NCBI GenBank assembly: GCA_040394735.1
Contig: JBEBRR010000011.1
Coordinates: forward strand, 1 to 64,000
Length of the DNA stretch: 64,000 nt
Reading direction: 5' to 3'
DNA from: Leadbetterella byssophila_A
GTDB taxonomy: Bacteria; Bacteroidota; Bacteroidia; Cytophagales; Spirosomataceae
The position numbers and the translations under genes were made by a program. Numbering within the stretch: the first letter of the stretch is position 1; every line of letters begins with the position of its first letter. Of this stretch, positions 51,969 to 60,311 are shown piece after piece. The notes beneath the pieces are model-generated. The model had not been told where the DNA came from, ran no database searches, and was given only the letters and a program-made list of their open reading frames with translations.

Positions 51969-53894
51969 ATGACCGAAAAAAATGAAAAAATAATATCCGG
52001 CCCCGAAAATGTGCTGCACCATTACTGGGGGTATGATGCTTTCAGGCCGCTTCAGAAAGATATTATTTTACATGTCCTGGCCGGTAAGGATACCCTGGCC
52101 ATTCTGCCCACAGGCGGCGGAAAATCGGTTTGCTTCCAGGTTCCGGCCCTTATGCTGAGCGGAATTTGCCTGGTGATCTCTCCCCTGATCGCCCTGATGA
52201 AAGACCAGGTGTTCCAGCTCGAAAAAAGAGGGATCGCTGCTGCTGCTGTTTACTCGGGAATGAGTAATGAAACACTCACAGAAACCCTGAACCGCGCGAT
52301 AGACGGTCACCTCCGGTTTCTGTATGTTTCTCCCGAACGACTGAAAACCACGGCTTTCAGAAATGCGCTGAATTATCTCAGAATAGGACTACTGGCCGTA
52401 GACGAAGCCCATTGTATCTCCAAATGGGGGCATGATTTCCGCCCGGCTTATCTGGAGATCAGCGAAATAAGGTCTTTTACCCCAGGGCAGAAATACCCGG
52501 TGATTGCCCTTACGGCCACGGCCACCCGTGAAGTACGTCAGGATATTATTGAACGCCTTTCCCTGCGCACGCCGGGTGTTTATCTCCGCTCATTTGCCCG
52601 TGAGAACCTTTCTTACCGGGTGCAGTGTACCGACCAGAAGGAGCTGCGCCTGCTGGAATTTCTCCAAAAAGAAACCGGCTCTGCCATTGTTTATACACGT
52701 ACACGCAAAAGAACAATGGAAATTGCCGCGTTTCTTGGTAAAAATGGCATCCCGGCTGATTTCTATCATGCCGGTCTTCCTCTTCCTGAAAGAAATAAGA
52801 AGCAGGATCAGTGGCTGGCCGGCACCGGGAGTGTGATGGTGGCGACCAACGCCTTCGGAATGGGCATAGACAAAGCCGATGTACGTACGGTGGTTCATAC
52901 CGATCTCTGCGATAACCTGGAAGCTTATTACCAGGAGTCAGGGAGGGCCGGAAGAGACGGAAAACCCTGCAGCGCCCTTCTGCTCTATGGCAAAAACGAT
53001 ATCCTGACACTGGAAAAGAACCTGGGTATGAAATACCCCGGACTTTCCGTACTCCAGCGGGTTTACCAGTGTCTTTCCAATTATTTCCAGGTACCGCTGG
53101 GTGAGCTGGATCGTTGTTCTTATGATTTCGACCTGTACCGCTTTTCCTCTACTTTCGGCCTGGATATGCTTCAGACGCACTACGCCCTGAAGCTGCTGGA
53201 ATCGCAGGGCATTATTTTTTTATCGGAAAGCTACCACCAGCCTTCCCGCCTGAAATTTCTTTTCGGGGCAAATCTCCTCGCCGAATTCCAGGAGAGGAAT
53301 CCCGGGGTAAGTGAAGCGGTGAAATCTGTTCTGCGGATTTATGGAGGAGAGGTTTTCAATGCCTTTGTGGAGATCCGGGAGAATGAGATCGCCTCGGCTC
53401 TCGGCGGATCTTACTCCGGAACCCTGGAAGCGCTGAATTTCCTTCACCGGCACCGGGTCATTGAATATATCCCGCAGAAGTCCGCTCCGCAGCTGAGCTT
53501 TCTCGGCTTCCGGTACGATGCGGACCGTCTGCCGCTCAACCACCGTCAGCTTTCCGAGCGGAAAAGTAATGACCGGCGGTCGCTGAAAGCCATGGTCATG
53601 TACGCCGAGCAGCTTGAACACTGCCGTATGAATGTTATCCAGGATTATTTTGATGAAGAAAAGACGGTTCCCTGCGGCAAATGCGATGTCTGCACCCGGA
53701 ACCGGCAGACGGGCCTTTCCGGAGCGAACCTTTTGAAAAACAGGATACGCGGTCTGCTGCCTGCCGGCGTGGAAGATCTGCAGCGCTCGTTTACCCCCGA
53801 GGAGCGGGAAACCGTAGCAGCCCTTATCAAAAAAGCGCTGGCTTCCGGGGAACTGGGAATGGATCATTACGGCTTAATTTTTGTAGCCCGATAG
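51969..53894 (+). CDS. recQ: RecQ-family ATP-dependent DNA helicase
   Basis: This 641-residue 3'-5' helicase of recombination and repair has motif 0 YWGYDAFRPLQKDII, Walker A LPTGGGKSVCFQ, DEAH box VDEAHCISKWGHDFRPAY, motif VI QESGRAGRDGKP and the RecQ zinc Cys CGKCDVC at about residue 568. No HRDC domain is visible; a winged-helix-like C-terminal region follows the zinc site. It is shorter than E. coli RecQ with HRDC but within the range of bacterial RecQ proteins. Confidence 0.94.
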   Translation: MTEKNEKIISGPENVLHHYWGYDAFRPLQKDIILHVLAGKDTLAILPTGGGKSVCFQVPALMLSGICLVISPLIALMKDQVFQLEKRGIAAAAVYSGMSNETLTETLNRAIDGHLRFLYVSPERLKTTAFRNALNYLRIGLLAVDEAHCISKWGHDFRPAYLEISEIRSFTPGQKYPVIALTATATREVRQDIIERLSLRTPGVYLRSFARENLSYRVQCTDQKELRLLEFLQKETGSAIVYTRTRKRTMEIAAFLGKNGIPADFYHAGLPLPERNKKQDQWLAGTGSVMVATNAFGMGIDKADVRTVVHTDLCDNLEAYYQESGRAGRDGKPCSALLLYGKNDILTLEKNLGMKYPGLSVLQRVYQCLSNYFQVPLGELDRCSYDFDLYRFSSTFGLDMLQTHYALKLLESQGIIFLSESYHQPSRLKFLFGANLLAEFQERNPGVSEAVKSVLRIYGGEVFNAFVEIRENEIASALGGSYSGTLEALNFLHRHRVIEYIPQKSAPQLSFLGFRYDADRLPLNHRQLSERKSNDRRSLKAMVMYAEQLEHCRMNVIQDYFDEEKTVPCGKCDVCTRNRQTGLSGANLLKNRIRGLLPAGVEDLQRSFTPEERETVAALIKKALASGELGMDHYGLIFVAR

Positions 53895-53964
53895 AGCCTG
53901 AAAATAGAATAAATTTCATAATTTGCCACTTTATTGGAGAAATTTACACTTAAACTATACTGAA

Positions 53965-54282
53965 ATGAATGCCAGAGAAATAAAGCAGGCCGAGCTGGAA
54001 GGAGAAATCGAAAATGCAACACTGGCTTTACAAAACCAGCTTTCGGAGTATAAGGAAAAAGGGGGGAATGTTCTCATTGTTCTCGGAATTATCGCCTCGG
54101 CTTATGTATTGTATAAGCTTCTGACCGATGACGACAAAGAAGATGCCCCCAGGGCTGCGGTTAAAAATGAGAATTTTCTCCGGAATGCTCTGATCGGTCT
54201 GGCCACTTCCGTAGCAGTGGGTTTTGCCAAAAACCAGATTTTAGACTTCATCGACCGGTTCATGAATGAAGAAAATAAATAA
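53965..54282 (+). CDS. Small single-span membrane protein of unknown function
   Basis: The 105-residue product has an N-terminal amphipathic helix (REIKQAELEGEIENATLALQ), one membrane span at about residues 32-50 (GNVLIVLGIIASAYVLYKLL), an acidic loop (TDDDKEDAP) and a second weak hydrophobic segment (ALIGLATSVAVGFA). I do not recognise a family. Its end overlaps the GGGP synthase start by 17 nt, so they are cotranscribed. Confidence 0.65.
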   Translation: MNAREIKQAELEGEIENATLALQNQLSEYKEKGGNVLIVLGIIASAYVLYKLLTDDDKEDAPRAAVKNENFLRNALIGLATSVAVGFAKNQILDFIDRFMNEENK

Positions 54283-55000
54283 TATGATCAAAAAAGGATT
54301 TGCTGTTCTGCTGGACCCTGACAAGCTGAATCCCGTTTCGCTGGCCGAAAGAATAGCATCTGTCAATGATTCATCGGTAGATTATATATTTGTAGGCGGC
54401 AGCCTCATTTCTACTGATAATATGGATATGGTGCTGTCTGAGCTGGCCACAAAAACCACTGTTCCGAAAATCCTGTTTCCCGGAAACAGTCTGCATGTGC
54501 ACCAAGGGGCTGACGCTATTCTCCTTCTCTCGCTGATATCGGGCCGGAACCCTGAGTTCCTGATCGGCCAGCACGTAATTTCAGCGCCCATCCTGAAACG
54601 CAGCGGCCTGGAGATTCTTCCTACCGGCTATATCCTGGTAGACGGCGGCAGGCCTACTACGGTAAGCTATATCAGCAATACCACCCCTGTACCGGCCGAC
54701 AAGCCGGATGTGGCGGCAGCCACGGCCCTGGCCGGTGAAATGCTGGGCCTGCAATACATTTACCTGGATGCCGGATCGGGAGCCTTATTCCCCGTACGGG
54801 AGGAGATGATCCGCATGGTAAAAAATACGGTCTCGGTGCCGGTGATTGTAGGCGGGGGGATCTGCACCACCGAAGATGCGCGGAAAGCGCTCTCTGCCGG
54901 TGCAGACGTGATCGTGATCGGCAATGCCATCGAAAAAGATCCCGACCTTCTGAAAGAGATCTCCCGCACGGTAGCTTCCTATAATATGACCCTGGTATAA
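54266..55000 (+). CDS. Geranylgeranylglyceryl phosphate synthase family (group II GGGPS)
   Basis: This TIM-barrel prenyltransferase joins a polyprenyl diphosphate to glycerol-1-phosphate. Motifs FAVLLDPDKL, YIFVGGSLIS, QYIYLDAGSGA, PVIVGGGICTTEDARKAL and VIGNAIEKDPDL match the GGGPS/PcrB family; Bacteroidota members belong to group II. It overlaps a small membrane protein gene and is followed 2 nt later by folK. A start at 54284 would give a shorter but still intact enzyme. The role of archaeal-type ether lipids in these bacteria is not settled. Confidence 0.88.
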   Translation: MKKINNMIKKGFAVLLDPDKLNPVSLAERIASVNDSSVDYIFVGGSLISTDNMDMVLSELATKTTVPKILFPGNSLHVHQGADAILLLSLISGRNPEFLIGQHVISAPILKRSGLEILPTGYILVDGGRPTTVSYISNTTPVPADKPDVAAATALAGEMLGLQYIYLDAGSGALFPVREEMIRMVKNTVSVPVIVGGGICTTEDARKALSAGADVIVIGNAIEKDPDLLKEISRTVASYNMTLV

Positions 55001-55002
55001 AC

Positions 55003-55506
55003 ATGTTCAGGGCATTTCTGGGCCTGGGAAGTAACCTGGGCGACAGGCAGGGGCATCTCCGGGCAGGCCTGCACAGGGTCAGGGAAAGAATAGGCGGGCT
55101 GACGAGGGTATCGGGCGTCTATGAAACCGAGCCCTGGGGAGTGGAAAACCAGGGCAGCTATTATAACCTGGCCGTGGAAGTAAGCACCCCACTCCTTCCG
55201 CTCCGGCTGCTGCATACTATCCGGGAGATAGAATCCGAATGCGGCCGGGAAAGAAAGGAAAGGTGGGGAAGCCGTACGCTGGATATCGACCTCCTGTTTT
55301 TTGAAGACTATCACTTCACCCTGCCCGAGCTGACGGTTCCGCATCCGCGGCTGACAGAGCGGAATTTTGTGCTGCATCCCCTGGCGGAGATCGCCCCGGA
55401 TTTTATACACCCGGTAAGGCGGCTGGCCCTGGCGGAGCTGAAAGAAAAGTGCCCTGATACGGGATGGATAAACCGGAATATGGATGCGGATATTACTTGT
55501 TCATAA
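55003..55506 (+). CDS. folK: 2-amino-4-hydroxy-6-hydroxymethyldihydropteridine diphosphokinase
   Basis: This enzyme (HPPK) of folate biosynthesis transfers pyrophosphate from ATP. The 167-residue length fits. The FLGLGSNLGDRQGHLRAG N-terminus and the Mg/ATP motif RWGSRTLDIDLLFFEDY are conserved, and VPHPRLTERNFVLHPLAEIAP closes the domain. The gene overlaps the following glycosyltransferase by 23 nt. Confidence 0.95.
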   Translation: MFRAFLGLGSNLGDRQGHLRAGLHRVRERIGGLTRVSGVYETEPWGVENQGSYYNLAVEVSTPLLPLRLLHTIREIESECGRERKERWGSRTLDIDLLFFEDYHFTLPELTVPHPRLTERNFVLHPLAEIAPDFIHPVRRLALAELKEKCPDTGWINRNMDADITCS

Positions 55507-56617
55507 TTACTACCAGGATCCCGGCGGCGAAGACGGCGTTTTCCACCAGGAAGCAGAAGCCCTCCGTGAAGGCCATACGGTAGAACGGCTGACTTTCCGG
55601 AACCGGAAAGGCCTTAGAGGCCTGATCCAGTACCTCCTTTACCCTTATAATCTTTTTGCGGCCTTCCGCCTGCGAAAAAAGATCCGGGAGTTTGTCCCGG
55701 ACATCCTCCATGTCCATAATATTCATTATGCTTCCGGGCCGATTCTTTTCCGGACAGCCCGCCGTTTGAGGATACCTGCCGTTTTTACCCTTCATAACTA
55801 CCGGCTGCTGTGCCCGTCAGCCCTGCTGTTTTATAAAGGAGAAAAATATATGGGCAGCGTCGGCAAGGCGTTCCCCTGGGAGGCCGTCAGAAAAGGGGTA
55901 CTGGACGGGTCCGTGCCCAAAACCTTCCTCACTGCCTTTACCTACCGCCTGCATGCCTGGCTGGGAACATGGAAAAACGTAGACGCCTTCCTCCCGTTAA
56001 CCGCCTATGCCAAAAAACTGCTGCTGGAGGGACGCCTTTCCATCCCCGGAGAGCATATCCATGTAAAGCCTAATTTTATAGAGCCCCTGTCTCCCGGCAC
56101 GCTTTCTTCAGCGGAAGAAGGCTATTTTCTTTTTATTGGCCGGTTATCAGAAGAAAAAGGCGTAAAGCAGCTTCTGCATGCCTTTGATGCACCCGGTGCC
56201 CCGCCGCTCCGGATCATCGGCGACGGTCCCCTCCGAAGCGACTTACCCGCCGGTAACCATATCCGGCACCTCGGCTACCTGAGCCGGGAAAAGATCGGCG
56301 AATATATCCGCGGCAGCAAAGGCATCGTTATTCCTTCTATCTGCCTGGAAGGTTTTCCGCTGGCCCTGCTGGAAGGCTTTTCACTGAAAACCCCCGTTAT
56401 TCTTTCCCGGGAGGTGGCCGCCGGCGAAGTCATCGAAGACGGGAAAAACGGTTTTCTTATTGATCCCCGGCATTTTTCGGAAAAAATAAAGGAGATTTAT
56501 CGTTATCCTGAGCTGGAGAAGATCGGGGAAAAGGGATTTGAAACCTACCAGGCCGGGTTTACAAAAGAAAAGGTAATGCATCTGCTGGAAGACATTTACC
56601 GGAAAATACTCATTTGA
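55484..56617 (+). CDS. Glycosyltransferase family 4 protein
   Basis: This 377-residue GT-B enzyme has the N-terminal VHNYYQDPGGEDGVFHQEAEAL, the HVHNIHYASGPILF acceptor domain, and a C-terminal nucleotide-sugar part (YFLFIGRLSEEKGVKQLLHAF, ICLEGFPLALLEGFSLKTPV with the conserved Glu). The N-terminal GGEDG pattern is typical of GT4 enzymes of surface polysaccharide synthesis. Its start lies 23 nt inside folK and its stop overlaps the convergent aat gene by 8 nt. Confidence 0.87.
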   Translation: MRILLVHNYYQDPGGEDGVFHQEAEALREGHTVERLTFRNRKGLRGLIQYLLYPYNLFAAFRLRKKIREFVPDILHVHNIHYASGPILFRTARRLRIPAVFTLHNYRLLCPSALLFYKGEKYMGSVGKAFPWEAVRKGVLDGSVPKTFLTAFTYRLHAWLGTWKNVDAFLPLTAYAKKLLLEGRLSIPGEHIHVKPNFIEPLSPGTLSSAEEGYFLFIGRLSEEKGVKQLLHAFDAPGAPPLRIIGDGPLRSDLPAGNHIRHLGYLSREKIGEYIRGSKGIVIPSICLEGFPLALLEGFSLKTPVILSREVAAGEVIEDGKNGFLIDPRHFSEKIKEIYRYPELEKIGEKGFETYQAGFTKEKVMHLLEDIYRKILI

Positions 56618-57197
56618 AATGCCTGGCCAGGCTCACATGGGCCTTCAGAAGAACCTGGAACTCTTTTTTAGGAATCTCCACAGCGCCGAAGCGCTTCACG
56701 TTATCGTTGATAAACTGGCTGTCGAGCAAGCCGTATTTTCTCTCGCGGAGACGCTCTATAAGATAGTGAAAAGCCACTTTCGAGGCATTGGACACCCTGT
56801 GAAACATCGACTCACCAAAAAATACTTTCCCCAGGGAAACGCCGTACAAACCTCCCACCAGCTCCCCGTTCTGCCAGGTTTCTACTGAATGGGCGTATCC
56901 TAAATAATGCAGCTGCGTATACACTTCTATGATTTCTTCCGAGATCCACATGCCGTCTTCGTCAGAGCGGGGTATGGAACAATGGGTCATAACCGCTTCA
57001 AATTCGGTGTTGATTCTTATCTCAAACTCACCCCTGTTCAGCACCGGGCGCAGCGACCGCGCCGGCCGGTAGTTTTCCAGGGGAATAATGCACCGGGGAT
57101 CCGGTGCATACCAGTAGATGCTACCGTCCGGTTCTGCCATCGGAAAAACACCCTGTAGGTACCCGGAAAGCACCATTCCGGCGCTGAATTCCTCCAT
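56610..57197 (-). CDS. aat: Leucyl/phenylalanyl-tRNA--protein transferase
   Basis: This N-end-rule enzyme adds Leu or Phe from tRNA to N-terminal Lys/Arg of proteins, marking them for ClpS/ClpAP. The 195-residue length is normal. Motifs GYLQGVFPMAEPDGSIYWYAPDPR, AVMTHCSIPRSDEDGMWIS, HSVETWQNGELVGGLYGVSLGKVFFGESMFHRVSNASKVAF are strongly conserved. It directly follows pyrR (1-nt overlap) and converges on the glycosyltransferase (8-nt overlap). Confidence 0.96.
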   Translation of the reverse strand: MEEFSAGMVLSGYLQGVFPMAEPDGSIYWYAPDPRCIIPLENYRPARSLRPVLNRGEFEIRINTEFEAVMTHCSIPRSDEDGMWISEEIIEVYTQLHYLGYAHSVETWQNGELVGGLYGVSLGKVFFGESMFHRVSNASKVAFHYLIERLRERKYGLLDSQFINDNVKRFGAVEIPKKEFQVLLKAHVSLARHFK

Positions 57198-57736
57198 CAG
57201 TCAATGATCCAGATGGAATCTTCCGAAAACCCCTGCTCTTTCCACTCCACCAGCACTTTCTGGCTGTCAAGCGTATTGACACCCTGACCCACGTAATCCG
57301 GCTGTATAGGCAGATCCCTCTCGTATTTCCGGTTGATCAGGCAGAGAAGCTCCACCCGCGCCGGTCTCCCGAAAACCTGCATGGCATCTATTCCCGCCCG
57401 GACCATTCTTCCCGTGGCAATAACGTCATCGATCAGCACCACCTTCTTGTCTTCAATAATAAAATCCACCTTGTTGGAATTGGGCCTGAGGATATTTCCG
57501 CCACGGTTATAATCATCACGGTAAAAAGTGGCATCCAGGTGGCCGAGCGGCAGACGGGTTTCAAACTCTGTCTGCAGAAAATGATTCAGTCTTTCCGCCA
57601 GAAAAACACCACGGGGCTGAAGACCCAGCAAAACGGTCGGGATTCCCTCGTCGAGATTCTCCACAATTTCCTGGCATAGCCGTTTCAAAGTGATGTCCAG
57701 CAGGGTTTGTCCCAACAAAAGCCTTTTCTTTTGCAT
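57197..57736 (-). CDS. pyrR: PyrR-type uracil phosphoribosyltransferase/regulator
   Basis: The 179-residue type I phosphoribosyltransferase has the PRPP motif VVLIDDVIATGRMVRAGIDA and the PyrR-like N-terminus LGLQPRGVFLAERLNHFLQ. In Firmicutes PyrR binds pyr mRNA as an attenuator; in Bacteroidota its regulatory role is not assured and no pyr genes are adjacent here. It starts 61 nt from the divergent pth gene. Confidence 0.9.
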   Translation of the reverse strand: MQKKRLLLGQTLLDITLKRLCQEIVENLDEGIPTVLLGLQPRGVFLAERLNHFLQTEFETRLPLGHLDATFYRDDYNRGGNILRPNSNKVDFIIEDKKVVLIDDVIATGRMVRAGIDAMQVFGRPARVELLCLINRKYERDLPIQPDYVGQGVNTLDSQKVLVEWKEQGFSEDSIWIID

Positions 57737-57797
57737 CCGAAGAATTTAATTATCGGCAAAAATATGGTTATTTTGTATATTTAAAAAGAAAGAGAAA

Positions 57798-58358
57798 ATG
57801 AAATACCTGATAGTCGGATTAGGTAACGCAGGACCCGATTACGTTTTGACCCGTCATAATGCGGGGTTTATTGTTCTGGACCGGATAGCCATTGATAACG
57901 GATTGAGCTTTAAACTGGAACGCCACGCTTACGTTACAGAAATAAAGCATAAAGGACACCAGCTAACCCTCATTAAGCCCACCACTTATATGAACCTCAG
58001 CGGTAAAGCACTGGTTTACTGGATGACCCATCTAAAAATTCCCCTGGAAAATGTACTGGTACTCGTAGATGACCTCGCGCTTCCGCTGGGAAAGCTACGG
58101 ATGAAAGAGCGGGGTTCATCAGCGGGACATAACGGGCTTAAGAATATCCAGGAAATGCTCCGTACGGATGCCTACTCCCGGCTGAGGATCGGGATCGGCG
58201 ATGATTTTCCGAAAGGACGGCAGATAGACTGGGTGCTGGGCCGGTTTTCCGAGGATGAACTGCTCCGGCTTTCCCCGAAAATTGACAAAGCCATAGAGAT
58301 GATTTTCAGCTTTTGTACCATCGGGATCACGCGCACCATGAATTTATACAACGAATAA
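57798..58358 (+). CDS. pth: Peptidyl-tRNA hydrolase
   Basis: It releases peptides from prematurely dropped peptidyl-tRNA. At 186 residues it is standard Pth: MKYLIVGLGNAGPDYVLTRHNAGF with the catalytic His (about residue 21), KPTTYMNLSGKAL (Asn), VLVDDLALPLGKLRM (Asp) and GSSAGHNGLKNI. It is followed by a 262-nt AT-rich gap. Confidence 0.96.
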   Translation: MKYLIVGLGNAGPDYVLTRHNAGFIVLDRIAIDNGLSFKLERHAYVTEIKHKGHQLTLIKPTTYMNLSGKALVYWMTHLKIPLENVLVLVDDLALPLGKLRMKERGSSAGHNGLKNIQEMLRTDAYSRLRIGIGDDFPKGRQIDWVLGRFSEDELLRLSPKIDKAIEMIFSFCTIGITRTMNLYNE

Positions 58359-58522
58359 TTGTACTTTTCAAAGAATTTTTCATTTTACTGCAAAAACATA
58401 TAATCTATAAGCCAAGTGGTCAATAGTGAAAATATTATTTCAAATATAACCCTATGTTTATATAAATTTAACAAAATATCAACAACTTAGCCATACAAAT
58501 CAAAATAATATTCTGCTTTTGA

Positions 58523-58541
58523 TACCAAAGAAAATTTGGTA
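58523..58541. promoter_or_regulatory. Inverted repeat overlapping a candidate -33 element
   Basis: TACCAAA and TTTGGTA flank a 5-nt spacer. The right arm contains TTTG about 20 nt before GAATTTTGC (58559-58567), a near-consensus -7 box, so the dyad would overlap the -33 element of the promoter for the secreted protein gene at 58621. Confidence 0.35.
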
Positions 58542-58620
58542 CATCAATTTATTCTTCTGAATTTTGCAGCACAATAAAAGTGCAATAAATAAAGAAACAA
58601 ACATTAAAGAACAGAATAAA

Positions 58621-59052
58621 ATGAAAAAGCAATTTAAAACACTCGTCCTTATCAGTACTATCCTGGCTACCTGTTTTACCACGGCCGTAGCAAACGATGG
58701 CAACAAACTACAGCTAAAAAGCACGAAAGAAGTAGTTAACACGCTGAATAAAAAAGGAAAGAAAATCGTTAAGAAAAACAGTGACGATCTTACTATTTAC
58801 CTGGCAGTAATGGAACTGTACAGCAAAGATCCCGCTAATTTTTACAACCTGGATGAGCAAACCAAAGCAAGTTTCTTTGCCGCAGCGGGGAACTTAAACA
58901 AATCACTGGCTTCTTCCGGTAAAAGAGAGCTTAAAGATCTGGCAGAACAGATAGCGTTTAACCAGGCCGTTTCCAACTACATCTGGAATGTTAAGAAATC
59001 CGGTTCGGTAATACTTCCGGTAGTGGAGATCGCTCAGCAGACAAGTCTTTAA
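58621..59052 (+). CDS. Secreted protein of unknown function
   Basis: The 143-residue product has a signal peptide (KTLVLISTILATCFTTAVAND), then a lysine-rich helical domain (TKEVVNTLNKKGKKIVKKNSDDLTIYLAVMELYSKDPANFYNLD) with no family I recognise. It has its own AT-rich upstream region with a dyad-controlled promoter candidate and a strong terminator downstream, so it is probably a single-gene unit. Confidence 0.65.
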   Translation: MKKQFKTLVLISTILATCFTTAVANDGNKLQLKSTKEVVNTLNKKGKKIVKKNSDDLTIYLAVMELYSKDPANFYNLDEQTKASFFAAAGNLNKSLASSGKRELKDLAEQIAFNQAVSNYIWNVKKSGSVILPVVEIAQQTSL

Positions 59053-59090
59053 AATCATTTCATAGTTTAATAGGTTAGGGTTGAATAGGT

Positions 59091-59129
59091 ACTTACCCCA
59101 CTCTCTCTGAGGGTGGGGTTAAGTTTTTT
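59091..59129 (+). terminator. Strong Rho-independent terminator overlapping the convergent GNAT gene
   Basis: ACTTACCCCACTCT pairs with AGGGTGGGGTTAAGT in a stem of about 14 bp with one bulge, followed by six Ts at 59124-59129. It ends the transcript of the secreted protein gene and overlaps the last codons of the opposite-strand acetyltransferase. Confidence 0.75.
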
Positions 59130-59608
59130 ATAAGCACAAAATCATCCATCACATAACCCCGGCCGATATCAATTATTTCCGGGTAAGCCACGCTGAAGCC
59201 TATTCTCTCATAAAAACCCAGTGCCTTATTATATTTATTGACATTTAAGATCAGTCGGTTGCAATGATGACCTGATGCTATTTCCGTAACGGCATCCACC
59301 AGCCTGCGGCCTGCTCCCGTACCGTGTACTTCCGGGAGAATGTACAGCTTATGAATTTTACAGTAACCCGCACCGGGATGGTCCAGCTGGTAGGAAATAA
59401 AGCCGACGACTTCCTGTTCCGTCTTAAAAAGCAGGAAAACCTGCTCGGCTTTGTTCAGCATCTCCTCTACAGCCTTCAGGGAATAGAACTTTCCCAGCAT
59501 ATAATCGTACTGTTCGGAAGAAAGTATCTCGCGGTAAGTGGCCGCCCATGACTTTTCGGCAATACCGATTATCGTGGGGGCGTCCTGTGCAGTAGCCCGG
59601 CAGATCAT
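59093..59608 (-). CDS. GNAT family N-acetyltransferase
   Basis: The 171-residue protein has the acetyl-CoA pyrophosphate loop LYILPEVHGTGAGRRLVDAV (Q/RxxGxG/A type) and the C-terminal NKYNKALGFYERIGFSV motif of GNAT enzymes. The substrate is unknown. It is coupled to queE by a 4-nt overlap. Its last residues (NLTPPSERVG) are encoded by a terminator hairpin of the convergent gene, and may be a non-conserved tail. Confidence 0.87.
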   Translation of the reverse strand: MICRATAQDAPTIIGIAEKSWAATYREILSSEQYDYMLGKFYSLKAVEEMLNKAEQVFLLFKTEQEVVGFISYQLDHPGAGYCKIHKLYILPEVHGTGAGRRLVDAVTEIASGHHCNRLILNVNKYNKALGFYERIGFSVAYPEIIDIGRGYVMDDFVLIKNLTPPSERVG

Positions 59609-60219
59609 GGGATATTCATATATTTATGGGTTTGTATGCTTACCCGCCATTCGGGATGCTCTTTTACGTATTCCACAATAAGCGGCATCATCTTTCCCCT
59701 TCGCTCCCACTCTACCTGGAGAAAAAGCCTGCAGTTTTTATTGATGCGGGCGGCATGCTGCTCGGCAAAGGCAAAATCCGACTTGTTGAAAATGATCACT
59801 TTCAGCTCATGGGCTGCTTCATAAAATTCCTCCAGGGGAGCCTTAAACTTTTTGGGTGAAAAGCAGATCCAGTCCCAGTGCCCTGAGAGAGGGTGTGCTC
59901 CCGAAGTCTCGATATTGGTCTGAAAACCAGCCTCCTTCAGGGCACGGGTCAGGGCATCGAGATTATACATCAGGGGCTCGCCTCCCGTTATAACGGCCAT
60001 CCTTCCCGGAAAGGCACAGGCATCCTTCACTATACGCTCTACCGTATAGCGGGGGTGCACTTCCGCATCCCAAGACTCCTTCACATCACACCATACACAT
60101 CCTACATCGCACCCGCCGAGGCGAATAAAATAAGCTGCTTTTCCGTTATGAAATCCTTCCCCCTGCAGGGTATAGAAATATTCCATTACCGGAAGTTCCG
60201 TTATTATTCCTGTTTCCAT
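59605..60219 (-). CDS. queE: 7-carboxy-7-deazaguanine synthase QueE
   Basis: This radical SAM enzyme makes the deazaguanine core of queuosine from 6-carboxy-tetrahydropterin. The 204-residue length fits. The [4Fe-4S] motif CDVGCVWC (CxxxCxxC) follows YTLQGEGFHNGKAAYFIRLGG, and ITGGEPLMYNLDAL is the SAM-binding GGEP motif. Other que genes are not in the window. Confidence 0.94.
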   Translation of the reverse strand: METGIITELPVMEYFYTLQGEGFHNGKAAYFIRLGGCDVGCVWCDVKESWDAEVHPRYTVERIVKDACAFPGRMAVITGGEPLMYNLDALTRALKEAGFQTNIETSGAHPLSGHWDWICFSPKKFKAPLEEFYEAAHELKVIIFNKSDFAFAEQHAARINKNCRLFLQVEWERRGKMMPLIVEYVKEHPEWRVSIQTHKYMNIP

Positions 60220-60278
60220 TTTCTGCCTGCAAAATTAAGCATTTTTGTGCGGAATGAGTTTGACCGGAAGCAAATTAG

Positions 60279-60286
60279 TATATTTG
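60279..60286 (+). promoter_or_regulatory. -7 box of ispG (TATATTTG)
   Basis: TATATTTG matches TAnnTTTG and lies 25 nt before the ispG ATG; a TTG at 60260-60262 is a possible, slightly close -33 element. Confidence 0.5.
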
Positions 60287-60311
60287 TATCTGATTTCATT
60301 AAGAGCAAACT

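Noticed and set aside
52546..53010. Long antisense ORFs inside recQ
   Set aside because: They are shadows of a strongly conserved helicase gene with Cys/Arg/His-rich translations typical of wrong-frame reading.
57197..57797. pyr attenuator or riboswitch near pyrR
   Set aside because: The 61-nt gap between pyrR and pth is too short and shows no PyrR-binding loop or terminator-antiterminator pair.
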